Positions 8,831 through 19,311 of a stretch of DNA of 64,000 bases are shown here, piece by piece. The stretch comes from Pseudomonas alkylphenolica (GTDB taxonomy: Bacteria; Pseudomonadota; Gammaproteobacteria; Pseudomonadales; Pseudomonadaceae): contig NZ_CP009048.1 in NCBI RefSeq assembly GCF_000746525.1, positions 3,403,501 through 3,467,500 of the forward strand, in the 5' to 3' direction. Under the pieces are notes generated by a model, which worked only from the letters and a program-made list of their open reading frames with translations, had not been told where the DNA came from and searched no databases. The first letter of the stretch is position 1; every line of letters starts with the position of its first letter. The position numbers and the translations under genes were made by a program.

Positions 8831-10471
8831 ATGAACTATCCACAGGGCGTGAGCGCCCAGGACTTCGATTCAGCATTGGACGAGTTTCGCCGTATCGTCG
8901 GTGCCGACAACGTGTTTATCAGCGAGGCGGATGTTGCCCTCTATCGGGATGCCTATTCACCAAAGTGGGGTGAATCGGACGAACTGGTAGCCTCCGCTGC
9001 CGTAGCCCCGACCACGGTCGAGCAAGTACAGGCCATAGTCAAGGCTGCCAACCGCTTGAGGATTCCATTGTTTGCCATATCCACGGGCAAGAACCTTGGT
9101 TATGGCGGCTCCGCTCCCAATATGAGCGGTAGCGTCATTGTCGATTTGAAACTGTTGAACAAGATCATTGAGGTCGATGACAAACGAAACTTCTGCATTG
9201 TGGAGCCAGGCGTTTCTTATTTTGACCTGTATAACTATATTCAGGAACGCGGTCTGAAGCTGATGATGGATGTCCCCGATCCGGGCTGGGGTAGCCCACT
9301 GGGTAATGCCCTGGATCACGGTGTTGGTTATACCTTGGGCAACTACCGTGACCATTTTGGCTCGCATTGCGGTATGGAAGTAGTGTTGCCGGACGGCGAA
9401 CTGCTGCGTACTGGTATGGCTGCGGTACCGGGTGCGGAAACCTGGGGCGAGAACAAATATGGTTACGGGGCTTATGTTGACGGCCTGTTCGCCCAGTCCA
9501 ACTTCGGTATCGTCACCAAGATGGGCTTCTGGATGATGCCGCAGCCCGAGCATTATCTTTCCTGTATGGTCAAGGTACCCCGTTACGAAGATATTATTCC
9601 GCTGATTGATACGGTCAATTATCTGGAAGACCAGGGTCTTATTGGTCATCCGCGCTATGGCTGCCCGATGGACTCGTTATGCCTGATGTGGGAGCCGGAG
9701 TCTTATAAGACGACCCGCGAGCTGATGCAACTTAATAATCAGCCAGGCGGTGCATCCGTTGCCGAGTACCAGAGTTATGCACAAAACCATGGGCTGGAAT
9801 ACTGGAATGTGGTGTTGAATTTCTACGGACCAAAAAAAACCCTGTTTGCCAACTGGGAGTATGCTCAGGAAAAATTCGCTGATATTCCCGGTGTACAGTT
9901 CGAGCAGTTGGAATCCTACAGCCTGCCCATTGCCAAGAAGGATCAGCAGAAGCTGCGTCACCAGGTGGCTCTTGGTATTCCGAATATGTCCATCTTTTCC
10001 ATAGGCGCACGCTCCGAAGCCATGCCAAACCCCGATGATGGCCATGCCTGGTTTGCCCCTATCGTGCCCCGTAACGGCAAGGCTTTCATCAAGGCCCATG
10101 AGGTATTTTGCAAAGCTGCCAAGGAACTTGGGCTGACCAGTGCGCCAATTGCGCGAACCAATGTTCCGCAGACATGGCAATACCGCAGTTATATTTACTT
10201 GTTCCCTTTCTTTATTTCGCGCAGTGACAAGGAACAGAACAGGAAAGCGGTCGATCAGTTCATCACATTGGTGAAGCTCGCCGCCGAGCACGGCTGGACG
10301 GAGTACCGCACTGCGCCGATCTTCCAGGATATCGTTGCCAGTACTTACTCCTTCAATAACAACGCGCTGCTGCGCTTTCAGAGTCTGCTCAAGGACACAG
10401 TTGATCCGAATGGCATTATTGCGCCAGGCCGGGGGGGAATCTGGCCGAAGCGTTACCGGGAGGATGCATGA
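8831..10471 (+). CDS. 4-alkylphenol/eugenol hydroxylase-type flavoprotein subunit (VAO/PCMH family)
   Basis: A 546-residue FAD-linked oxidase: an N-terminal FAD-binding domain (about 50-230, with STGKNLGYGG) and a C-terminal cap. Active-site Tyr91 and Tyr492-Arg493 match the phenol-binding Tyr95 and Tyr473-Arg474 of p-cresol methylhydroxylase. The FAD-linking tyrosine of PCMH is not conserved (FSIG instead of FGLY); instead GHAWFAP puts His405 where vanillyl-alcohol oxidase attaches FAD. The C-terminus DPNGIIAPG-x5-P is also VAO-like. With the adjacent cytochrome it probably acts as a dehydrogenase/hydroxylase on 4-ethylphenol. No signal peptide. Its stop overlaps the cytochrome start. Eugenol or 4-propylphenol are alternative substrates. 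Confidence 0.85.
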   Translation: MNYPQGVSAQDFDSALDEFRRIVGADNVFISEADVALYRDAYSPKWGESDELVASAAVAPTTVEQVQAIVKAANRLRIPLFAISTGKNLGYGGSAPNMSGSVIVDLKLLNKIIEVDDKRNFCIVEPGVSYFDLYNYIQERGLKLMMDVPDPGWGSPLGNALDHGVGYTLGNYRDHFGSHCGMEVVLPDGELLRTGMAAVPGAETWGENKYGYGAYVDGLFAQSNFGIVTKMGFWMMPQPEHYLSCMVKVPRYEDIIPLIDTVNYLEDQGLIGHPRYGCPMDSLCLMWEPESYKTTRELMQLNNQPGGASVAEYQSYAQNHGLEYWNVVLNFYGPKKTLFANWEYAQEKFADIPGVQFEQLESYSLPIAKKDQQKLRHQVALGIPNMSIFSIGARSEAMPNPDDGHAWFAPIVPRNGKAFIKAHEVFCKAAKELGLTSAPIARTNVPQTWQYRSYIYLFPFFISRSDKEQNRKAVDQFITLVKLAAEHGWTEYRTAPIFQDIVASTYSFNNNALLRFQSLLKDTVDPNGIIAPGRGGIWPKRYREDA

Positions 10472-10824
10472 TGAAGAAGTTACTGCTATGCAGCATCTCA
10501 GCCATGCTGACGCTGACCTCTCTGACAACATCAGCACAGGATCAGCAGTTGACACAGGGGAAAGCGCTATTCGGCAAGTGGTGCGTCGCTTGTCACGGAG
10601 CAGGACCAGGCCACCCCGGCACCCAGGCACTTGATCAGCGCTATCAGGGGTCGATGCCTGGTGTACTGGAACAACGTACCAACCTCTCGCCGGAGTTTGT
10701 TGCAGTCTTTGTCCGTAATGGCATTTCAGTCATGCCGTTCTTCCGCAAGACCGAGATCAATGACAATGAACTCGCTGCAATCGGCGCCTATCTATCGTCG
10801 CCGAAAGGCACAGCCGGTAACTGA
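10468..10824 (+). CDS. Cytochrome c subunit of the 4-alkylphenol hydroxylase
   Basis: A 118-residue c-type cytochrome with a Sec signal peptide (cleavage near SAQD, residue 23), the haem motif CVACH (about residues 39-43) and a distal Met in SVMPFF. It overlaps the flavoprotein gene by 4 bp, so the two are probably translated together. The mature ~95-residue size fits the small cytochrome subunits of PCMH-type flavocytochromes, which pass electrons from covalent FAD to periplasmic acceptors such as azurin. Confidence 0.88.
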   Translation: MMKKLLLCSISAMLTLTSLTTSAQDQQLTQGKALFGKWCVACHGAGPGHPGTQALDQRYQGSMPGVLEQRTNLSPEFVAVFVRNGISVMPFFRKTEINDNELAAIGAYLSSPKGTAGN

Positions 10825-10829
10825 GCCTC

Positions 10830-10861
10830 ACATTAACGCCCCACGTATGGGGCGTTAATGT
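10830..10861. terminator. Strong hairpin between convergent genes
   Basis: A perfect 14-bp stem (ACATTAACGCCCCA) with a CGTA loop starts 5 bp after the cytochrome stop and lies 26 bp beyond the end of the opposing SDR gene. There is no clear T-run, but its position suits a bidirectional terminator. Confidence 0.7.
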
Positions 10862-10887
10862 CCCAGTGGCTTATGAGGGCGCTTGAC

Positions 10888-11640
10888 TTAGACAATCGTG
10901 TAACCACCATCTACCAGGTAATAGGCACCGGTGACAAAGGAAGCATCGTCGGAAAGCAGAAAACGCACCACCTTGGCTACCTCATCGGGACGACCCAGGC
11001 GGGCGAGCGGGTGGCGACTGATAAGCTCGTTACGGGTTTCGTCTGGCAACGCATCCAGTAAAGGAGTGTTGATATAAGCTGGACCGACAGCATTGATTCG
11101 CAGCCCCTGCGCCCCATATTCCGCTGCGGTATTTCGGGTCAGTCCGATCACACCATGCTTGGCGGCGGTATAGCCGCCCATGCCGATATTGGCTACCGCA
11201 GAATGAATCGAGGCCATATTCACGATAGCACAGTTCTCAGCACCTGCTGCGAGCAGTGCCGGAATCTGAGCACGCATGCCGTAAAAAACGCCGTTGAGGT
11301 TGATATTGATGACGCGATTCCAATCTTCAATATCGGCCTCTGCCGCATCGGCCACATTGCTGGCGACGCCAGCATTGTTCACTGCATAGTTCAGCTTACC
11401 AAATGTATCTACAGCAAAAGCTACCAGCATTTCGTTATCCTCCACCAAGGCACTGTTGGCAACGAATACAGCCGCTTCGCCGTCAGCTGCCATGATTTCA
11501 TCCACTACCCGCTGGGCGCTGTCCCGATTGATGTCAGCCACGACCACCTTGGCGCCAAGTCGGGCGAGCTCTTTGGCTACCGCCTCGCCAATACCAGAAC
11601 CAGCCCCTGTAACCAGAGCAACCTTGTTATCGAATATCAT
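10888..11640 (-). CDS. Short-chain dehydrogenase/reductase, candidate 1-(4-hydroxyphenyl)ethanol dehydrogenase
   Basis: A 250-residue classical SDR: cofactor motif TGAGSGIG near the N-terminus, NNAG, and the catalytic Ser with YTAAK. The Asp after strand 2 (VVVADINR) favours NAD. It converges on the flavocytochrome operon. Oxidation of 1-(4-hydroxyphenyl)ethanol to 4-hydroxyacetophenone is the one step missing between the hydroxylase and HapA, so that role is inferred from context. GAGGTAGGA precedes the ATG. Confidence 0.75.
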   Translation of the reverse strand: MIFDNKVALVTGAGSGIGEAVAKELARLGAKVVVADINRDSAQRVVDEIMAADGEAAVFVANSALVEDNEMLVAFAVDTFGKLNYAVNNAGVASNVADAAEADIEDWNRVININLNGVFYGMRAQIPALLAAGAENCAIVNMASIHSAVANIGMGGYTAAKHGVIGLTRNTAAEYGAQGLRINAVGPAYINTPLLDALPDETRNELISRHPLARLGRPDEVAKVVRFLLSDDASFVTGAYYLVDGGYTIV

Positions 11641-11688
11641 GCTGTCCTACCTCTCTTTCTTTACTGAATTATGGTCGTCGGCCAGGCT

Positions 11689-11715
11689 CGACTTTCATGA
11701 CCGACCTGAAAGTCG
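11689..11715. promoter_or_regulatory. Inverted repeat upstream of the SDR gene, possible operator
   Basis: CGACTTTCA-9 bp-TGAAAGTCG, perfect nine-base arms, lies 49-75 bp upstream of the SDR start. The remaining 11641-11908 gap shows no gene on either strand. The binding protein is unknown. Confidence 0.4.
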
Positions 11716-11908
11716 CGATCCGTCAATTCATTACTGCTCACAACGAGCATTCGGCGAAGCCGTTCAAAGGAACAAAACGGGTGAAGCCATCATCAGTTCG
11801 GTACATAAGGCAAAACTGAGCGTGATAAAAAATAAACCAATGAATTAAGCGCTCAGGACACTAGGAACCGGAACCGTGGTGATGCCATCTGCTTAGGTCG
11901 CCGTCGGA

Positions 11909-12526
11909 TCAGTCCTCCGCTAGAAAGCTCGCTGGCGGATTCATCAGTACATGCCAGAGAACGTTCAGCGTTGAGTGAACAGATTCAATAGCGTTACCCT
12001 CTTTTTGCAAGCAATCAAACAGCAAGCCTGTCGTACTAACACCAAAAAACTCCATCACTCGCCGTATATTGAGCGACGCGGTCAATTCGCCAGCGCCCAC
12101 GGCATTTTCAATTACCGTTTTGAGATGCTGCATGAATCGTCCTCTGACACCAGCCAGTCGTTGCTGATGAACGGCTGAGTCCCCTCCGCAAGCCCCCTGA
12201 TACATCATGATCTCTGCCAAGCGCCGAGGAATTTCTTCGCTGATCGTTTCTATCAGGCGTTGTTGCAACTGCTGCCACGCCAGCGATAGAGGAAGGTCTT
12301 TAGCCAAAGTGCTTTCCAGTGGGAGAATTTGCTCATCGAAAATTGTTTTAAGCAAATCCTCCTTGCCCCTGAAATGCCAATAAATTGCGCCTCGAGTGAC
12401 ATTGGCCCGCTGCGCGATGTGCTCAAGCGTTGTTTCAGTCACACCAGCCTGTGAGAAAAGTTCTGTGGCTGCGGCCAGAATCCTCTGGCGTGTCAGTGCG
12501 GCCTCCGCTGCTGTCTTTCTAGCCAT
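11909..12526 (-). CDS. TetR-family regulator of the efflux pump (TtgW/SrpR-like)
   Basis: A 205-residue TetR/AcrR regulator: the N-terminal helix-turn-helix contains TRQRILAAATELF and VTRGAIYWHF (about residues 10-50), followed by an all-helical ligand domain. A GTG two codons upstream is possible, but the ATG is preferred. It follows the IclR gene with only a few bases between, so both are co-transcribed. This IclR-TetR pair divergent from an RND operon is the layout of srpSR-srpABC and ttgVW-ttgGHI. In the srp system SrpR counteracts the IclR repressor. Confidence 0.78.
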   Translation of the reverse strand: MARKTAAEAALTRQRILAAATELFSQAGVTETTLEHIAQRANVTRGAIYWHFRGKEDLLKTIFDEQILPLESTLAKDLPLSLAWQQLQQRLIETISEEIPRRLAEIMMYQGACGGDSAVHQQRLAGVRGRFMQHLKTVIENAVGAGELTASLNIRRVMEFFGVSTTGLLFDCLQKEGNAIESVHSTLNVLWHVLMNPPASFLAED

Positions 12527-12533
12527 CGACACG

Positions 12534-13316
12534 TTATCCGTGAATTGTCCGAGGCATCCGACCGATCACCTCTTCAATATTCTTCTTGCATACCTGCAAC
12601 GCGTGCTGAAAACGCCCCCCCGCGATCATTGCTCGCGAAGTTGGCGCTACGATCGAGATTGAATAGAGCCCCAAATAGGTGTCGAGCAGCGCGGCATAGG
12701 AACACAGGCCCTCGATGTATTCGTTCTCATCCGTTGCCACACCGCTGGCCTTGACGTCCTTCAATTGCGCCAGCAATGCCTCGCGCTTCAGGCTTTTGGC
12801 CGTGCACGCCGGCAATGGATCAGGCAGCAAGGCACGCAGGGTATCTTCAGGGAGTTCGGCCAACAGCACCTTGCCCCCCGAGGTCGCCATGGCGGGTACA
12901 TGGATACCGATTGGAAAAACGACCCGCAGCTCTCGCTCGGCCACGATTCGGTCCATCACATAGACTTTGTCGCCGGACAGCGACGACAGGCACGTCGACT
13001 CCTGCACCTGCTCCGACAGCGAAGTCAGGTGAGGCCTGACCAGGGAAATGATATCCATCTGGGTTTGAGTGATGAGTTGGCCGAACGCCGGCCCCAGGCG
13101 AAAACCACCACTCGGCCCCCGTGCTTTCACCAAATGTTCCACCGCTAGTGCATTGATGATGCGCTGCACCGTCGAACGCGGTAGATCGACCACCTGGGCG
13201 ATCGCCGCCAGACTCAACCCCTGGGGATTGTTGCCCAACGCCCGCATGATCGACGCGGCGCGGGCGATAACTTGTATCCCGCCATGTTTGCCAGTGCTTT
13301 CTTCCGTACTTGTCAT
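12534..13316 (-). CDS. IclR-family repressor of the efflux pump (TtgV/SrpS-like)
   Basis: A 260-residue IclR protein: winged helix (about residues 15-75; [26 protein letters not shown]) and a C-terminal effector domain with [18 protein letters not shown]. It resembles TtgV, TtgT and SrpS, which repress RND pump operons and release DNA on binding aromatic solvents. Divergent from the pump genes, with a palindrome at 13477-13495 in the shared control region. Which of the three it most resembles cannot be settled by eye. Confidence 0.85.
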   Translation of the reverse strand: MTSTEESTGKHGGIQVIARAASIMRALGNNPQGLSLAAIAQVVDLPRSTVQRIINALAVEHLVKARGPSGGFRLGPAFGQLITQTQMDIISLVRPHLTSLSEQVQESTCLSSLSGDKVYVMDRIVAERELRVVFPIGIHVPAMATSGGKVLLAELPEDTLRALLPDPLPACTAKSLKREALLAQLKDVKASGVATDENEYIEGLCSYAALLDTYLGLYSISIVAPTSRAMIAGGRFQHALQVCKKNIEEVIGRMPRTIHG

Positions 13317-13456
13317 ACCACCCTCTTGATGTCCGTCTGTCGCGGCTCGCCGCCACTTTGCGCCGCCACTTTAGTGCCAACCGCTCGATCCAGCCAGCAC
13401 GTGGGCTTCTGAACAAAGGCTATGCTGAGTGAGTGCCTACCTTATGCCAGCAGTGC

Positions 13457-13495
13457 TTGACTTGGCAAAACCATATTGCGGTACACTATACCGCA
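13457..13495 (+). promoter_or_regulatory. Putative pump promoter with overlapping palindromic operator
   Basis: TTGACT at 13457-13462 and TACACT at 13482-13487 form a possible promoter with a long 19-bp spacer. The -10 region lies inside TGCGGTACACTATACCGCA (13477-13495), a perfect seven-base dyad. It sits 54 bp before the adaptor gene and upstream of the divergent IclR gene, as expected for a TtgV/SrpS-type operator. The overlap suits repression by blocking RNA polymerase. Confidence 0.55.
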
Positions 13496-13548
13496 TTACG
13501 ATTCATTAACCAGTACCTGATCGCCCGACCTCGCACAGGAGACACGCG

Positions 13549-14697
13549 GTGAAGTTCAATAAATCATTCCATTCAAGACAGCTGATCCCCCTGGCAGCCC
13601 TTTGGCTGCTGGCGGGTTGCGGTAACCAGGAGGCCGCGAAGAACGAGCAGCCGCCCCCCGAAGTCGGGGTCTATACCGTGAAGTCACAGGCGCTGACATT
13701 GACGACCGACCTGCCGGGGCGTACCTCGGCTTTTCGCATTTCCGAAGTCCGGCCTCAGGTGTCGGGCATCCTGGAAAAACGCCAGTTCGTCGAAGGCGCC
13801 GAGGTCACGCAAGGCCAGCCGCTGTACCAGATCGACCCACGCACCTATCAGGCCCGCCAGGCCAAGGCCGAAGCCACGCTGCTGGCGGCACAGAACCTGG
13901 CGCGGCGCTACGAGCGACTGCTCAAGACCAACGCCATCAGCCAGCAGCAGTACGACGATGCCCAGGCCGCCTGGAAACAGGCCCAGGCTGAAGCCCAGGT
14001 CGCACGGATCGATGTGCAGTACACCAAAGTGCTGGCACCGATCTCGGGGCGCATCGGCCGCTCGGCTGTCACCGAAGGCGCATTGGTGACCAATGGCCAG
14101 GCCCAGGCGCTGGCCACCGTCACCCAGCTCGACCCGATTTATGTCGATGTCAATCAACCTATCACCCGCTTGCTTGGGCTGAAGCGTGCGCTGGAATCCG
14201 GGCGCCTGCAGCGGGTAGGTGAAGACCGGGCACAAGTCAGCCTCACACTGGATGACGGGTCCCTTTATCCGCTCAAGGGCGTGCTGCGTTTCTCTGAAGT
14301 CAGCGTCGACCCCACCACTGGCTCGGTGACCCTGCGGGCCGAGTTCCCCAACCCCGACCGCAAGCTGCTGCCAGGCATGTTTGTCCACGCGCTGCTCAGC
14401 GAAGGTGAACAGCAGGCGGCCATCCTCGTTCCGCAGCAGGCGGTGGGCCGCGATGCCCGCGGCACCCCGACCGTATGGGTGGTCAAACCCGACAGCACCG
14501 TCGAACGGCGCGAAGTGGAAACCTTGCGCACCGTGGGTAATGCCTGGTTGATCGGCGACGGCATCAAGGATGGCGAACGCGTGATTACCGAAGGTGTGCA
14601 ACTAGCCCGCGCCGGGATCAAGGTCAAGCCAGTGGACGCCAAGAACGTCAACCTGGTCGCCGATTTCCCGCCACTGGCGGACACCCAGTCCCATTGA
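13549..14697 (+). CDS. ttgG: RND efflux periplasmic adaptor lipoprotein (TtgG/SrpA-like)
   Basis: A 382-residue membrane-fusion protein. A lipoprotein signal with LLAGCG puts the lipidated Cys at about residue 24. Barrel-sandwich and coiled-coil hairpin segments follow (RPQVSGIL; about 95-160), then the beta-barrel domain. It starts with GTG, with CAGGAG upstream. First gene of a three-gene RND operon next to IclR/TetR regulators; it links the inner-membrane pump to the outer-membrane channel. The symbol could equally be srpA. Confidence 0.8.
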   Translation: MKFNKSFHSRQLIPLAALWLLAGCGNQEAAKNEQPPPEVGVYTVKSQALTLTTDLPGRTSAFRISEVRPQVSGILEKRQFVEGAEVTQGQPLYQIDPRTYQARQAKAEATLLAAQNLARRYERLLKTNAISQQQYDDAQAAWKQAQAEAQVARIDVQYTKVLAPISGRIGRSAVTEGALVTNGQAQALATVTQLDPIYVDVNQPITRLLGLKRALESGRLQRVGEDRAQVSLTLDDGSLYPLKGVLRFSEVSVDPTTGSVTLRAEFPNPDRKLLPGMFVHALLSEGEQQAAILVPQQAVGRDARGTPTVWVVKPDSTVERREVETLRTVGNAWLIGDGIKDGERVITEGVQLARAGIKVKPVDAKNVNLVADFPPLADTQSH

Positions 14698-14711
14698 GGA
14701 GTTAGTGATCC

Positions 14712-17700
14712 ATGTCTCGCTTTTTCATTGATCGGCCGATCTTCGCCTGGGTGCTGGCGATCGTCGCCATGCTGGCGGGGGCGCTGTCGCTGATGAACAT
14801 GCCCATCAGCCAGTACCCCAACATTGCCGCACCCGCCGTGTCGATCCAGGTCACCTACCCGGGTGCTTCGGCCCAGACCGTGCAGGACACCGTGGTCCAG
14901 GTCATCGAGCAGCAGCTCAGCGGCCTCGACGGCTTCCGCTACATGTCCGCCGAGAGTGCCTCGGACGGCAGCATGAACATCATCGTAACCTTCGAACAGG
15001 GCACCAACCCGGACATCGCCCAGGTCCAGGTGCAGAACAAACTGCAGCTGGCCACCCCGCGCCTGCCTGAGGAGGTGCAACGCCAAGGCCTGCGGGTGGT
15101 GAAGTACCAGATGAACTTCTTCCTGATCATCGGTCTGGTGGACAAGACCGGCAAGATGACCAACTTCGACCTGGGCAACGTGATTGCCTCGCAATTGCAG
15201 GACCCGATTTCGCGTATCAATGGTGTGGGCGACTACATGCTGTTCGGCTCGCCCTATGCCATGCGCATCTGGCTCGACCCGGTCAAGCTCAACAGCTACC
15301 AGCTCACCCCAGGCGATGTGGCCCAGGCCATTCGCGAGCAGAACGTGCAGGTATCCTCCGGCCAGCTCGGCGGTTTGCCGACCCGCTCCGGTGTGCAGCT
15401 CAACGCCACGGTACTGGGCAAGACCCGCATGACCACCCCGGCCGAGTTCGAAGAGATCTTGGTCAAGGTCAAGGCCGATGGCTCCCAGGTACGCGTCAAG
15501 GACCTGGGCAAGGTCGCCCTGGCTTCCGACAACTTCGCCATCTCGTCGAAGTACCGCGGCGAGTACTCGGCGGGCCTTGCCCTGCGCCTGGCCAGCGGCG
15601 GCAACCTGCTGGAGACGGTGAAAGCAGTCAAGGCGGAGCTGGAAAAACAGAAAGCCTACCTGCCTGAAGGCGTCGAGGTGATCTACCCGTACGACACCAC
15701 GCCGGTCGTCGAGGCATCCATCGAGTCGGTGGTGCATACCATCGGCGAAGCGGTGATCCTGGTGTTCCTGGTGATGTTCCTGTTCCTGCAGAGCTTCCGT
15801 GCGACGCTGATCCCGACCCTGGCGGTGCCGGTGGTGTTGCTGGCAGCCTTTGCCCTGCTACCGACCTTCGGCATCACCATCAACGTATTGACCATGTACG
15901 CCATGGTGCTAGCGATCGGACTTCTGGTGGACGATGCCATCGTCGTGGTGGAAAACGTCGAGCGATTGATGCACGAGGAAGGCTTGTCGCCCCTTGAAGC
16001 GACGCGCAAGTCCATGCAGCAGATTTCTGGTGCCTTGGTCGGCATCGGTATGGTGCTGTCTGCGGTGTTCGTGCCCATGGCCTTCTTCGGCGGTTCGGCG
16101 GGCATCATCTACAAGCAGTTCGCCGTCACCATCGTCATCTGCATGGCGTTGTCGGTACTGGTTGCGCTGATTTTCACACCCGCCTTATGCGCCACCATTC
16201 TCAAGGCCCCACAAGGTCATGGGCACCAAGAGCGAAAAGGCTTCTTCGGCTGGTTCAACCGCGTTTTCGACCGTAGTACCGCACGCTTCGAACGCGGCGT
16301 GGGCGGCATCCTCAAGCACCGTGGCCGCTACCTGCTGATCTTCGCCCTGATCACCGCCGGCACCGGCTATCTGTTCACTCAAATTCCCAAGGCGTTTCTA
16401 CCGAACGAGGACCAGGGGTTGATGATGGCAGAGGTGCGCATGCCACTGAACGCCTCGGCCGAACGTACCGAAGCCGTGCTGCAGGAGGTCAAGGACTACC
16501 TAGTCAACGACGAAGGCGAACTGGTCGAGCACGTCATGACGATCAACGGCTTCAACTTTGCCGGCCGTGGGCAGAACTCCGGCCTGGTACTGATCGTGCT
16601 CAAGGACTGGGCCGTCCGCCAAGGTGCAGGGCAGGATGCGTTCAGCCTGGCCCAGCGCGCCAATGAGCGTTTAACCCATATCAAAGACGGCCAGGCCATG
16701 GTCTTCGTGCCCCCTGCCATCCTCGAGATGGGTAACGCGATGGGCTTTGACCTGTACCTGCAGGACAACTCCGGCCTGGGCCACGAGGCTTTGATGAAGG
16801 CACGCAACCAGTTCCTGCAACTGGCGGCAGAAAACCCCAAGCTCAAGGCCGTGCGCCCCAATGGCAAGGATGACGAGCCGCAGTTCCAGGTGCGCATCGA
16901 CGACGAGAAAGCCCGCGCCCTGCAGGTCAGCATCGCCTCGATCAACGAAACCATGAGCGCTGCCTGGGGCTCGATGTATGTCAATGACTTCATCGACCTG
17001 GGCCGGGTCAAGCGTGTGTACCTGCAAGGCGTCGACAGCTCGCGCATTTCGCCGGAAGACTTCGACAAATGGTACGTGCGCAATGCCCTGGGCGAAATGG
17101 TGCCGTTCTCGGCGTTCGCCACCGGTGATTGGGTCTACGGCTCGCCCAAGCTGGAACGCTACGGTGGTATCTCGTCCTTGCAGATCCTCGGTGAACCGGC
17201 CGCTGGCTACAGCACCGGTGACGCCATGGTGGCGATCGGCGAGATCATGCAGCAACTGCCACCGGGTATCGGCCTCAGCTACAACGGCCTGTCCTACGAG
17301 GAGATCAAGACCGGCAACCAGGCCCCGATACTCTACGCCCTGACCGTCATCATCGTGTTCTTGTGCCTGGCGGCACTGTACGAAAGCTGGTCGGTACCCG
17401 TGTCGGTAATCTTGGTGGTGCCACTGGGCATCCTCGGCGCCGTACTCGCGACCCTGATGCGTGGCCTCGAGGCCGACGTGTACTTCCAGATCGGCCTGAT
17501 GACCACAGTCGGCCTGACCGCGAAGAACGCCATCCTGATCATCGAGTTCGCCAAGGAACTGTACGAGAAAGAAGGCATGCCGCTGGCCAAGGCGGCCATC
17601 GAAGCGGCCAAGCTGCGGCTGCGGCCAATCATCATGACCTCGCTGGCCTTCACCTTCGGTGTATTGCCCATGGCACTCAACACCGGCGCCGGTGCCGGCA

Positions 17701-17849
17701 GCCAGCACTCGATCGCGACCGGTGTCGTCGGCGGGATGATCACCGCCACGGTCCTGGCCGTGTTCTTCGTCCCCTTGTTCTACGTGGTGGTGGTGAAATT
17801 GTTCGAACGCAAGCAACGAGTGGCAGCAGCCCAAGGAGAGTCGGCATGA
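14712..17849 (+). CDS. ttgH: RND efflux inner-membrane transporter (TtgH/SrpB-like)
   Basis: A 1045-residue HAE1-family proton-driven pump. The N-terminus [17 protein letters not shown] is canonical. Twelve membrane segments are arranged as one plus five in each half, with two large periplasmic loops. The conserved proton-relay Asp pair lies in [16 protein letters not shown] (about 400-415). In this family it expels toluene and other solvents and some antibiotics. It is in-operon, 14 bp after the adaptor, and overlaps the channel gene by ATGA. Confidence 0.85.
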   Translation: MSRFFIDRPIFAWVLAIVAMLAGALSLMNMPISQYPNIAAPAVSIQVTYPGASAQTVQDTVVQVIEQQLSGLDGFRYMSAESASDGSMNIIVTFEQGTNPDIAQVQVQNKLQLATPRLPEEVQRQGLRVVKYQMNFFLIIGLVDKTGKMTNFDLGNVIASQLQDPISRINGVGDYMLFGSPYAMRIWLDPVKLNSYQLTPGDVAQAIREQNVQVSSGQLGGLPTRSGVQLNATVLGKTRMTTPAEFEEILVKVKADGSQVRVKDLGKVALASDNFAISSKYRGEYSAGLALRLASGGNLLETVKAVKAELEKQKAYLPEGVEVIYPYDTTPVVEASIESVVHTIGEAVILVFLVMFLFLQSFRATLIPTLAVPVVLLAAFALLPTFGITINVLTMYAMVLAIGLLVDDAIVVVENVERLMHEEGLSPLEATRKSMQQISGALVGIGMVLSAVFVPMAFFGGSAGIIYKQFAVTIVICMALSVLVALIFTPALCATILKAPQGHGHQERKGFFGWFNRVFDRSTARFERGVGGILKHRGRYLLIFALITAGTGYLFTQIPKAFLPNEDQGLMMAEVRMPLNASAERTEAVLQEVKDYLVNDEGELVEHVMTINGFNFAGRGQNSGLVLIVLKDWAVRQGAGQDAFSLAQRANERLTHIKDGQAMVFVPPAILEMGNAMGFDLYLQDNSGLGHEALMKARNQFLQLAAENPKLKAVRPNGKDDEPQFQVRIDDEKARALQVSIASINETMSAAWGSMYVNDFIDLGRVKRVYLQGVDSSRISPEDFDKWYVRNALGEMVPFSAFATGDWVYGSPKLERYGGISSLQILGEPAAGYSTGDAMVAIGEIMQQLPPGIGLSYNGLSYEEIKTGNQAPILYALTVIIVFLCLAALYESWSVPVSVILVVPLGILGAVLATLMRGLEADVYFQIGLMTTVGLTAKNAILIIEFAKELYEKEGMPLAKAAIEAAKLRLRPIIMTSLAFTFGVLPMALNTGAGAGSQHSIATGVVGGMITATVLAVFFVPLFYVVVVKLFERKQRVAAAQGESA

Positions 17850-19273
17850 AGCTGCGATACCTCTCGATCGCGCTGGGGCTGACCTTGCCAGGCTGCAGCC
17901 TGATCCCCGACTATCACCGCCCTGAAGCACCCATACAGGCAGACTGGCCCGCGGGCCCGGCCTACGCGAAAGACCAGGCACAAGGTGGGCAAGAAGCCAC
18001 CCTGAGCTGGCAGACGTTCTTCCGCGACCCCGCCATGCGCCAGTTGATCGGCGTCGCGCTGGAGCACAACCGCGACCTGCGCCAGGCAGCGTTGAATGTC
18101 GAGGCATACCGGGCGCTGCACCGCATCGAGCGCTCGGCCCTGTTCCCGACGATCGATGCCAACGCTGACGGAACACGCCAGCGGGTGCCCGACGACTTGT
18201 CCACCACCGGCAATACCGAGATTCAGAGCCAGTACTCGGCGACCCTGGGCATTGCCTACGAAGTGGACATGTTCGGCCGCCTGCGCAGTCTGGAACATGC
18301 TGCGCTGCAGCAGTACCTGGCCACCGCCGAAACCCAGCGCGCCGTGCAGATTGCCCTGGTCGGCGACGTTGCCATTGCCTACCTCACCTGGCGCAGCGAC
18401 CAGGCCCAGTTGGAACTGGCCAGCTCCACCTTGGACAGCTACCAGTACAGCCTGGACCTGATTCGCTCCAGCAGCGAAGTCGGCACCGCCTCGGCGCTCG
18501 ATGTACGCCAGGCGCGCAGCCTGGTGGAGACCGCACGTGTGCAGAAAGCCCTGTACACCCGTCAGGTCGCGCAGGACGTCAACGCCCTGCAGTTGCTGCT
18601 CGGCACCAAGTTGCCGGGCGACCTGCCGGCCCGCGACACCCTGGAACAACCGCTGGCAACGCTGTCTGCAGGCATGCCGGCCGACCTGTTGCTGCGTCGG
18701 CCGGACATCCGCGCGGCCGAACACCGCTTGCTGGCGGCCAATGCCGACATCGGCGCGGCACGCGCGGCGTTCTTCCCCAGCATCAGCCTCACCGCAGCGG
18801 CAGGGACCGCCAGCCGCGATCTCGACGGCCTGTTCGAGGGTGGCTCGGGGGTCTGGAGCTTCATGCCGCAGATCAACCTGCCGATCTTTACCGCCGGCCG
18901 CCTGAGCGCCAACCTTGATTACCGCAAGGTGGTCAAGGACATCAATGTCGCCCAGTACGAGAAAAGCATCCAGGACGCCTTCCGCGAGGTGGCCGATGGG
19001 CTGGCGGCACACGGTACATTCGGTGAGCAGTTGCAAGCCCAACACGACCTGGTCGATAACAATCAGGAGTACTACAAGCTGGCCAACCAGCGTTACGACG
19101 AAGGGGTGGACAACTACCTGGTAGTGCTCGACGCGCAGCGCGAACTGTTTGCTGCCCAACAGCAATTGCTCAAGGACCACCTGAGCCAGCTCAGCAGCGA
19201 AGTCAGCCTGTTCAAGGCGCTCGGTGGCGGCTGGGATGCCCAGCCTTCCAGGCCCCTTGTCAGCCTGAAATGA
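17846..19273 (+). CDS. ttgI: Outer-membrane efflux channel, NodT/OprM family (TtgI/SrpC-like)
   Basis: A 475-residue TolC-type lipoprotein channel: signal ending in LPGCS (lipidated Cys at about residue 17), then two repeats of the outer-membrane efflux domain with the typical [17 protein letters not shown] and [23 protein letters not shown] segments. A much longer open frame extends upstream, but the ATG overlapping the pump stop, preceded by AAGGAGAG, gives the family-standard start. It completes the tripartite pump. Confidence 0.85.
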   Translation: MKLRYLSIALGLTLPGCSLIPDYHRPEAPIQADWPAGPAYAKDQAQGGQEATLSWQTFFRDPAMRQLIGVALEHNRDLRQAALNVEAYRALHRIERSALFPTIDANADGTRQRVPDDLSTTGNTEIQSQYSATLGIAYEVDMFGRLRSLEHAALQQYLATAETQRAVQIALVGDVAIAYLTWRSDQAQLELASSTLDSYQYSLDLIRSSSEVGTASALDVRQARSLVETARVQKALYTRQVAQDVNALQLLLGTKLPGDLPARDTLEQPLATLSAGMPADLLLRRPDIRAAEHRLLAANADIGAARAAFFPSISLTAAAGTASRDLDGLFEGGSGVWSFMPQINLPIFTAGRLSANLDYRKVVKDINVAQYEKSIQDAFREVADGLAAHGTFGEQLQAQHDLVDNNQEYYKLANQRYDEGVDNYLVVLDAQRELFAAQQQLLKDHLSQLSSEVSLFKALGGGWDAQPSRPLVSLK

Positions 19274-19311
19274 TGCATTCCCGGGTCGGTCCGCGCCGAC
19301 CTGGGAATGCA
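19274..19311 (+). terminator. Terminator-like hairpin after the efflux operon
   Basis: A 16-bp stem with one mismatch (arms TGCATTCCCGGGTCGG and CCGACCTGGGAATGCA) and a 6-base loop begins at the stop codon of the channel gene. No T-run follows, so it may be attenuating rather than fully terminating. Confidence 0.55.

Noticed and set aside
17363..17845. Upstream extension of the efflux channel frame by about 160 codons
   Set aside because: It overlaps the end of the pump gene; the lipoprotein signal and ribosome site place the start at 17846.
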